Shown here piece after piece: positions 57,133 through 64,000 of a stretch of DNA of 64,000 nucleotides (positions within the stretch are counted from its first letter, which is position 1; each line of letters opens with the position of its first letter). The translations under genes were made by a program, and so were the position numbers. This stretch comes from Chiua virens (Eukaryota; Basidiomycota; Agaricomycetes; Boletales; Boletaceae), in contig JAHNUO010000016.1 in assembly GCA_019787685.1 (NCBI GenBank), forward strand, positions 744,001 to 808,000, in the 5' to 3' direction. Under the pieces are notes generated by a model, which was not told where the DNA came from, made no database searches, and saw nothing but the letters and a program-made list of their open reading frames with translations.

Positions 57133-58376
57133 ATGTCTCTCATGTCCCTCAACTCCATCCTTGCATTTGCAGACTCTCCTGTCAATGAGGCGACTGTCAA
57201 GGTTGAGAAGGACCTAACACAAGGAAAGGATCAGCTTGTGGCTGTGGTGCTGGTGGTACTGGATGATAAGGAGGAGCTGCAAGAAGAACAGGAGGGATGG
57301 TGTCAGGAGTGGCAACAGGTTTGCGAATTTCGTAGAGTTGATCGGGTATCCACCAAATTTGTAGGAGCATCTGAATACCACCCTTAGCCAGGCTAAGTCA
57401 CATGGCATTTCCTGCTGCCTTAGCAACAAGATGGTGAAGATGATGCATGAGGCAACCACATTTTTTCATAGATGGCAGGGTGAAGTAGCTCAACACACAG
57501 ATGCTCAGAGACAGCCAGCCGCTTCAGGCAAGGCAACGGGGCCCAGGTCATTTGGATCCACTTCGCTTCTGGGTGGTTTGGTTGTGGGGACAAGTAAGAC
57601 CATCGAGGTTGAGACTAGCAGGAAGTGCAAGGTGAGACTGCTGTTGCCTCAGTTACTTCACTTTGTTAATGGTTCTTTTCAGCAGTCCACTCAAAAGGCT
57701 GCTATGGAAGATAGCCCGTGTGATGAGGAGGAGAGGTGGTAGTCGTGGGTCTGCTTAGTATTCCAGATCGTATGGTTCATGACCCAGTGTGCAAGATGTG
57801 CACTTGGACTGGTAAGTTGTGCACAGGGATTCCAGGTTGCACCTGTGATCCTTGCTTCAAAGCCAAGGGCCAGTGCAACAAGTCAAGTGGTCAGGGCATA
57901 AAGAGTGGGCCATCAGTTGAGAAGTGGAAACTAGCAGATCCTAAGGCCAAGGCTGTGGGTAGGACCTCTCTCCTCAGATTGCATCGACTCGGCTGATCTT
58001 TTTCATAGCATTACCCATTATCAAGGTTACTATCCTGGCTTGCAAGGCCATGGTCGATCCTTCACCCACATCTTCTCCGACACCAGATGTGCCTGAGCCG
58101 CTCTTCTATGAGTCCAAGCCCATGTCTCCCCTCCCTTTTCAAGATGAGGGGGAAGAAGTAGAGTCGCCCAAGAAGAAGTCTAAGACTGGCTCGCCATCTG
58201 AGCCTTATGATGGGGTGGACAATATCTGGCATGCTATTCTCTCTTTGGAGGCAAAGTTCCTGTCAACCAGGTCCTTCTTCAAGGAGCTCCAGGTTCGTGC
58301 TTCAGCCATGGAATCATATGTTGCTTCACAGCAGGGAGAACTGGATAGGGTAAAGCTGGCATTTGGAATGTCTTGA
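57133..58376 (+). pseudogene. Antisense accessory gene, third copy
   Basis: This is a divergent homologue of the antisense genes of elements A and B. The N-terminal part reads MSLMSLNSILAFADSPVNE with an acidic helix (ELQEEQEGWCQEWQQ). The cysteine cluster is VCKMCTWTGKLCTGIPGCTC and then DPCFKAKGQC, a C-x2-C-x6-C-x5-C-x-C-x2-C-x6-C pattern similar to but not identical with that of B. A later exon (58050-58376) reads GEEVESPKKKSKTGSPSEP and ends in a helix with MESYVASQQGELDRVKLAFG. The introns were not all placed, and no frame joins everything, so it is scored as a likely pseudogene. Conservation of the plan despite low sequence identity argues for past selection. Confidence 0.6.
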
Positions 58377-58477
58377 GTCATTTCCAGCCTGTCCCTACTT
58401 GTATGATAGCATATAGTTGGTATCCATATACATATCCATGTCTGTGTCCATGTCCAAGTGAGATCGCTAAGTACAAA

Positions 58478-58551
58478 AACAAGGATTAGAAGAGTAACGA
58501 AACAAGGATTAGAAGAGTAACGAAACAAGGATTAGAAGAGTAACGAAACAA
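58478..58551. repeat. 23-bp tandem repeat
   Basis: Three perfect 23-bp units (58478-58500, 58501-58523, 58524-58546) built on AACAAGGATTAGAAGAGTAA plus CGA, and five bases of a fourth. Confidence 0.95.
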
Positions 58552-59045
58552 TATGAATGAAAAGAGATCTAAATGAATGACACCTGAGCACAGGGTTCTG
58601 TCCATCTTGTTTTCTTTGGTTGTCTATCACATCTTTGCCTACTTTTGTAACCTTTATTGTCTATATTGGTCAAAAGCGGATTGGTAAAACTATCACCGGG
58701 TCAAAATGTGCGTGTGCCCCATCACGCGTTCGAAGACGAAAATCTAGGTATTAGTTTGTTGGGGCAAGAGGGGAAATGGATAGATGTCTGTTTTTCTGTT
58801 TTTCTGGTTTTTCTTTGTTTACAGTTTTTTAGATCTTTTTGGTCTGAATGAGCGAGAAAGTGGAGGATGTGAGTGAGTGCAGTTCTATGAGGTATTGTAA
58901 GACTTTTTTATTTGCTTGGATATCATTTTTCTTCGAAATCAAGTACACCAGACGAAACCCGGGGTGAAATAGAGAGCACTGGACTAAACCCAGGATAGAA
59001 TAAATATGTATCGGGAGGTATAAGGGAGGTGGTAACAACGGAAGG

Positions 59046-59312
59046 CTAGTGTTGTGAGACATCGCCCTCATCTTCATCTTCATACTCGACATCTTCCTCA
59101 GCATCAGAGTGGTCATATTCCTCATTGCCTATTCCGGTCAGTTCAGTAACCAGAATAGTGATTTTCATCAATGGAAAGTAAGGTAGCAAGCAGAACACCA
59201 CATACCTCAGTTTCGAAATGGCGCCGTCCAACTCGGCTAGCAGATACAATCCTCCAGTAGTCCTGCAAAGGACCAACATTGGACCGAGATAGCTATTACA
59301 ATCACATTTCAC
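59046..59312 (-). pseudogene. C-terminal fragment of a Gypsy polyprotein (GPY/F-like)
   Basis: The minus-strand frame with SYLGPMLVLCRTTGGLYLLA, ELDGAISKLRY and LLPYFP matches the end of many basidiomycete Gypsy polyproteins after the integrase. It closes with an acidic tail (YDHSDAEEDVEYEDEDEGD). Nothing of the integrase core is left upstream. It lies at the truncated end of the 56081-59312 element. Confidence 0.65.
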
Positions 59313-59971
59313 TCATTATCTTTTTGCCTTCCTACTCAAGCTCTACTCCATTACACAAGATACTTCATTATCTATTACAGCATACTTTGCCTCATGTCAA
59401 GGCTGTCCTCAGGACCTAACCCCATTGGCTGCCACATTATGATATTTATATCATCATCATTAGACACGTGTTATCACATGCTGTCATAATCCATGCACAA
59501 CACATGTGTATTCACATGTTATCTCTTATCTATGATTCCATATGACTCATATCTATTATTAAAGCAATGCTTATCTCATAACATGCTTATACCACATTGT
59601 TACAGCATTGTTCCCTCATGTCTTTATCTATGACTCTGTTAGAGACTGTGCAACTCAGAGGTAGCCAACTCTGGATCTCTGGAGTTGTAGTGTCAGACAG
59701 GACTTGGCTTCACTGTATGTGGTGCGCCCTTGTCACAGTCTGTCCCTATATTTTGGACATGTGGAGAACGGAGGTAGATATAAGACTCAACACATAAAGT
59801 GGAGTCGAGTGGAGTGAAGACCATCAAGGACTTCTTGGAGTGTTCAGAGTGAGTCGTAAAATAAACTAATATTCAGACTGAGGGTACAAAGTCAGGGTAC
59901 TACAGTTTATATACTCAGAGTAGAATGGAGATTAGTAACAGAGTTAGTACATAAGAAACTGAGTAAGACAG
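59313..59971. other. Noncoding repeat debris, part similar to LTR F
   Basis: CCTCATGTCAAGGCTGTCC and ATTGGCTGCCAC (59391-59435) recall 54195-54250 of LTR F in the same orientation. The rest has no recognisable content. Confidence 0.4.
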
Positions 59972-60690
59972 TGTAGAAAACTAATAATAGGTGAAATAAA
60001 GAAAGGTGGGGCGATAAGTTCATCCCAAGGGGGGTTATACTTGAAGGAATGAAGGATTCAGGTTTGACTAGGAGTCCTAGAGGCTGCTGAACAATCTGGA
60101 ATGAAAAGTGGTCAATGAAAAAGTATCTGGGTGGAGTCAAGGTGATGAGAGGATTGATTCGAGTAGATGAGGTGCAGAGGAACGATAGGACAAGGTAAAA
60201 GAAAAGCTATCCAGCTCACTCACACACGGGAGAGTAAACAGGAGATCTCCTGAACACAGAAAGATAATATTTTATGTTAGAAACATGGTTTTATAGTCCT
60301 AGGCACAACCCAGGACTGTTAAGGGCAATCTGACCCTAGGTACAGTACAGGATCGATGTAGGGTGAGTATTTAAGGAGTGTCAAACCTTGTAGATGACAA
60401 AGAAAGAAAAGGTGTTAGGATAGTAACGACCTTAATAAGGCCAAATCAAATAGGACAAGTCAAATCAGATGAAGCAGAATACGTACAATGAAACCGGATT
60501 GGATCACATTGACTCAGATTGGACTTGGATTGGATTTGGATGGATTTGGATGGATTTGGATGATCTGTAAATGCTAGGAATGAAACTGGGCTGGCACGAA
60601 GTCGATGGCGGATGAGATGGGAGGTGATAGGACATGATGAAGAGCAAGGAAAAGGTATCCTACAACCATAAGGAGTATCTAACTCCTACA
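59972..60690 (-). repeat. Solo LTR of the element A/B family, minus orientation
   Basis: This 719-bp LTR reads TGTAGGAGTTAGATACTCC on the minus strand from 60690 and ends GTTTTCTACA at 59972. Its extra length comes from a 12-bp repeat, GATTTGGATGGA, near 60530. No matching target duplication is seen (ACAG and ATGG). Confidence 0.88.
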
Positions 60691-61280
60691 ATGGGAGATC
60701 AGGAAACTACATAGCTGGAGGTAAGTCAGGTACTGAGAAAGCTGGAGCTGTGCTCGTAAGCGAGACATAGGTTATGTACTAAAATAAATGAGGAAGCATA
60801 TATATGTAATGGAGGTCTGGGGTCACAGAGTTGCGTCCTGAGGGAGATCGACCCAGAGTTATCATCTAAGAGAACTAGAGTTATATCTGGAGGAACGGAG
60901 AATGGAGTGGTATATGACAGACTCACATACATGCTGATACCTCATGTATTCCCACCTTATCCACCAATCAGGACACTATTACTTATCTATGTAGTTCATA
61001 CTCCAATACAAACTCCGATGTACTTTTAGTATATAAGATGTGAATGCAGCACCCAGGGAACACTAACAAAGTTCACCTTTGGGTTTCTCCCTTTGATCTC
61101 TGGCACAGTCCTTAGACTTGATTCCCTTCATAGTTCTCGCCTCACTCGTCAGACTCCTTGCATCTTACACCCTTACACTGCACTACAACCATTTGCAAGT
61201 CCCTCATAGTCCACATTTGTTCTAGGTTGCTACAGTAGCATGGCTTTGTTTTCCAGTTCAGCTCCTTCTCAATCTGCATA
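60691..61280. other. Noncoding, part similar to LTR F
   Basis: TTATCTATGTAGTTCATACTC, TAGTATATAAGATG and AACACTAACAAAGTTC (60983-61076) resemble 54390-54480 of LTR F in the same orientation. It ends where the minus-strand integrase begins. Confidence 0.4.
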
Positions 61281-62414
61281 TTTTGAACCAAGATGAGGTC
61301 ACCGGTATCCGCCTGACCAAGGCATCACCATTGTGTTGATGTGGACTTTGTGAAATAGCCCACCCATAACTGGTACAGTAGGAGGGATATGAAACTTCTG
61401 TGTCTGTCAAATTTGACACTCATGGCAGGTACGGGTATACCATTTGACATCATCGATGAGCAGGGGCCACCAGAAACGTAGCAGTAATTGTGTCTGAACT
61501 GAGAAGATGCCTTTGTGTCCAAGGTCATTGTGTGCCTCCTTAATGAGTCCGTAACAGCGTTCTGTTGGCACGACTAACTGGTATCGGCTGTGTGGTTCTT
61601 GATGATAGAGAGATCTGTTTAGAAGGAAGAACCGGGTCACAGAATTAACAAAGGAGGTGAAGTTGCAATCTGTCAAATCTGGAGGACAGACATGGTCGTC
61701 AAGAAATAGGTGAATCTGATCAATGTGTGCTTCTTTTGCAAGAGCTTTGGGGGAACGAGGGATAATCGGTTCTGGTTCTGCTGGTTTTGCTGTGGGAGAA
61801 ATGAATACGGATATGGATTGGAAGGAATGTGTGGTGGGATGTCTGTTAATGTGAGCAAACTGACCCAGTGGTGACAACCAGTCATTTAACAATGCCATAG
61901 AGAAGGAATATGCTTGGTCCAACCAATCCTCAAAATCATCCACTTCAGGAGGGTCATTCTCAGATGGTGGACAACAAGAGAGTCCATCTGCACCAGTATG
62001 TCGGGTAGCAGGGACATGAACAAGGCAAAAATTGAATAATAAAATGCCCATGATCCACCTGTTAATGGTCGCATTGGGCTGGAGGTCCAGGTTATTGATC
62101 ATACCCTTAATGTATTTCGTGTTGACTTCCACTGTGAAATTGGCAACACTGAACATGAATATCCAGACTGCTTGCAAAGTGCAGAACAATCTGTACAGCT
62201 CCAGTTTGGCCTGAGAGTAGTGGCTCTCGACCTCTGTGAGACTAATTGAACTGAAGTGATTCAGGTACCTCTTGCCATCATCTCCTTCCTGTGATAAGAT
62301 ATAGCCAACCACAATGTATGATGTATTAACTGCAAGGATAACCTCGTTCCCGGATTCATAATCCAGGCGACAAAGAGCAGGGGAGTGACAGATCACATCC
62401 TTGAGACACAGCAT
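61281..62414 (-). pseudogene. Gypsy pol: RNase H and integrase N-terminus
   Basis: The 335-codon open frame (62414-61407) has RNase H features (NEVILAVNTSYIVVGYILSQ, ISLTEVESHYSQAKLELYRL, FCLVHVPATRHTGADGLSC). It then has the integrase zinc domain with HNDLGHKGIFSVQTQLLLRF and CHEC. After a stop, the minus strand continues with IPPTVPVMGGLFHKVHINTM, the start of the integrase catalytic core, and is lost near 61281. The first core aspartate reads Asn (HINTM for the usual HIDTM). Confidence 0.88.
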
Positions 62415-64000
62415 AGCAATTTGTTGGGGTTCTCCCCATTTGAATGGGACACTCTTTCAGGTCAAGTTGATTAACAGTTGAGCAATCATAGCAAAATTTT
62501 TAATGAAATTTGAAGAACACTGCACACACCTAAGAATCCATGTACTTGCATAAAGTTCTGACACTCAGGCCAGTTGCAGATCTTTTGTACCTTCTTTTCG
62601 TGAGGGATACAGCCATCAGCAGTACACTTGTGTCAGACTATGGTCACATCTGGTGCTGTGAGTACAAATTTCTTAGCAGATACTGTCACTCTGACATTTT
62701 GTAGTCATTGTAGAATACAATGGACAATGAGGAGGTGCTCCCAGATGAAGCAATGAATACCCAGGTTTTCTGCAATGGTCTTGTAAGAGCCATCCAGGTT
62801 TTGGTAGTGGGTCGAGACTGTTTTGACCAGCAGATCATCTATGAATGGATAGGTATAACAAGGTATCTCATCCTGCAAAATAAACGACATGTCAGCCTGA
62901 TAGATTTGTGCCGCGTTTGTGTACCCCATGGGTACCGTAGTGAGCCAGTGTGGACCCATTGGACTGTTGAAAGTGGTGAGGTCGCATGAATCTAGGTGTA
63001 ATGGACGTTGCTTGTATCTGGTAAACAAGTCCATCATCCCGTATACTGCATATCTGGCAAAAGATTCTGCAAAGTGTTCAACAAGGGGTGGGGTAGACAA
63101 GTCACAGATTGTGACTGTGTTCAGCAGCTGCAAGTCATGGATGAGTCATAGTGATTTACTGTCCTGTTTTAGGACGCAAAACCACCATGAATGGTAGGTG
63201 GATGTCGAAGGTTCATACATACATGCCAGATGCAATCCAATCCTTGATAATCTGAATTGTGTCAGCCCACATTGCAGGGGGGACTGGGATGTTTTGCAGT
63301 ATCCAAAGCATATGAGGTATGGTAGGGATTTTGACAGGGGGGAAATATTATTCAAGGAGACGGCCCTGCTTGGTCAGTATCCAAGCAAAGGCCGTTTCAT
63401 GTTCACGGACAATCCATCAGATTAATTTGACTTCTTCTGGCCATAGCCAGTTAGCCAGGTTGAGATCTAAAGTGTCAGGGCATTCCTGTGTGAAACATTG
63501 TCCAGGGGTAAAGTTGGGTGGATGAGTAGGTAAAGGTTTCAGTCTGGTGATAGGATCGTCCAGCAGAGATTGCATGATACAAAACTGCTTACCAGTAGGA
63601 ACAACTACTGACTGAACTTTATGTGCAACTGGTTTATAAACCAGCATGTGCAAAGTGATATCATATGAATAAATGGAAGTGATAGCGGAAAGAATGTCCA
63701 GATTAGGGTCTGTATGTGTGGATGATAACAATGAGTAATCAGTCGAAGGTGGGACTGGTCCAATCAAAAGAGGGGGAAGCTGTGTGTAAGAAGCCAGAAA
63801 ATAGAGAGATGAAATGAATGATGGTTTTAAGAAAAATGAAACTGGATGCGATGCAGATAGAAGATTGAAATCTCCCCGATTGGTATACAGATCATCAATA
63901 GCTAAAAACCCAAGTCCATTTCAACCACAGTCTGATGGCTGTTACACTGTTTCTTTTCTCGGCAACAGGGGCATCCTTCCGTCCATGCCCGAGTAGACAA
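62415..64000 (-). pseudogene. Gypsy pol: reverse transcriptase (runs off right edge)
   Basis: From the right, VYKPVAHKVQSVVVPTG, DDPITRLKPLPTHPPNF and LANWLWPEEVKL form the usual stretch before the RT. The RT proper has RYKQRPLHLDSCDLTTFNSP, LTTVPMGYTNAAQIYQADMS and the active site YPFIDDLLV, intact in its aspartates. Stops and frame changes separate the blocks. Sequence above 63770 (KPSFISSLYFLASYTQLPP on the minus strand) probably belongs to the same polyprotein. Its LTRs are not in the window. Confidence 0.85.

Larger units (their letters stand above)
56081..59312 (-). mobile_element. Truncated relative of elements A/B (3' LTR, antisense gene, pol end)
   Basis: This minus-oriented element keeps its family C 3' LTR (56081-56971), a gene on the opposite strand (57133-58376) and a short pol-like C-terminus (59312-59046), in the same order and orientation as elements A and B. 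The sequence next to the LTR (CCTGACAAGGACTTGAGTAC) parallels CCTGAGGGGAACTTGGATGC of element A. A stretch near 58950-58990 also aligns with 6550-6610 of A. The 5' half is missing beyond about 59312. Confidence 0.75.

Noticed and set aside
1..64000. tRNA or rRNA genes
   Set aside because: No cloverleaf with intact T-loop motif or conserved rRNA core was recognised by eye. A tRNA scan would be needed to exclude small RNA genes.

Overview
This is a stretch of a basidiomycete genome, most likely an agaricomycete (mushroom-forming fungus). The reasons are the dense short introns of about 45-75 nt, the KDZ (Kyakuja-Dileera-Zisupton) transposase with its CxC2-type cysteine cluster, a Tnp2-type CACTA element, several Ty3/Gypsy chromovirus families with 4-5 bp target duplications, and a DUF3684 (sacsin/Hsp90-like ATPase) gene. 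Roughly four fifths of the window is transposable-element DNA in various stages of decay. The clearest host gene is the DUF3684 gene at 36.6-41.9 kb.

Layout. 1-16.4 kb is one minus-strand KDZ transposase gene that runs off the left edge. It is split by a 14.1 kb chromodomain Gypsy element (639-14720). That element was itself hit by an apparently intact Tc1/mariner element (1677-3268), by a gag-only Gypsy derivative on the minus strand (element A, 3574-8102, carrying a hAT-type MITE in its LTR), and by a solo LTR (12344-12957). 16.8-22.2 kb is a second copy of the gag-only element (element B), in plus orientation. It sits 5 bp upstream of an intact three-exon gene with an RNase H1 N-terminal (viroplasmin-like) domain. 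23.7-24.9 kb is a 1.1 kb hAT-like element with an exact 8-bp target duplication. 25.8-28.3 kb is a decayed gene of an expanded agaricomycete family, followed by a GTTGCAAC-rich tandem array. 29.2-36.3 kb is a CACTA transposon with TIRs, a 1076-aa Tnp2 transposase and a seven-exon 636-aa partner gene, both open. 36.6-41.9 kb is the DUF3684 gene. 42-46.4 kb is mostly host intergenic DNA with a perfect 24-bp hairpin and two weakly supported gene pieces. 46.6-52.1 kb is a full-length but dead Copia element (TSD ATGTG) with a solo LTR inside. 52-61 kb is a pile of solo LTRs, a Gypsy gag and a truncated third relative of elements A and B. 61.3-64 kb is a minus-strand Gypsy pol running off the right edge.

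How the parts relate. Elements A, B and the 56-59 kb relative share an unusual plan: a sense gag, or a pol remnant, but no intact RT or integrase, plus a spliced gene on the opposite strand next to the 3' LTR. That gene encodes a protein with a cysteine cluster and a C-terminal coiled coil. It is the best candidate here for an undescribed element-encoded system. A second window-wide theme is CpG decay: the premature stops located in the chromovirus are all TGA, RT active sites carry the G-to-A form of the same change, and direct comparison of A with B shows CG to TG and CG to CA at the same site. This points to cytosine methylation followed by deamination. All assignments were made by reading; no database search was run.
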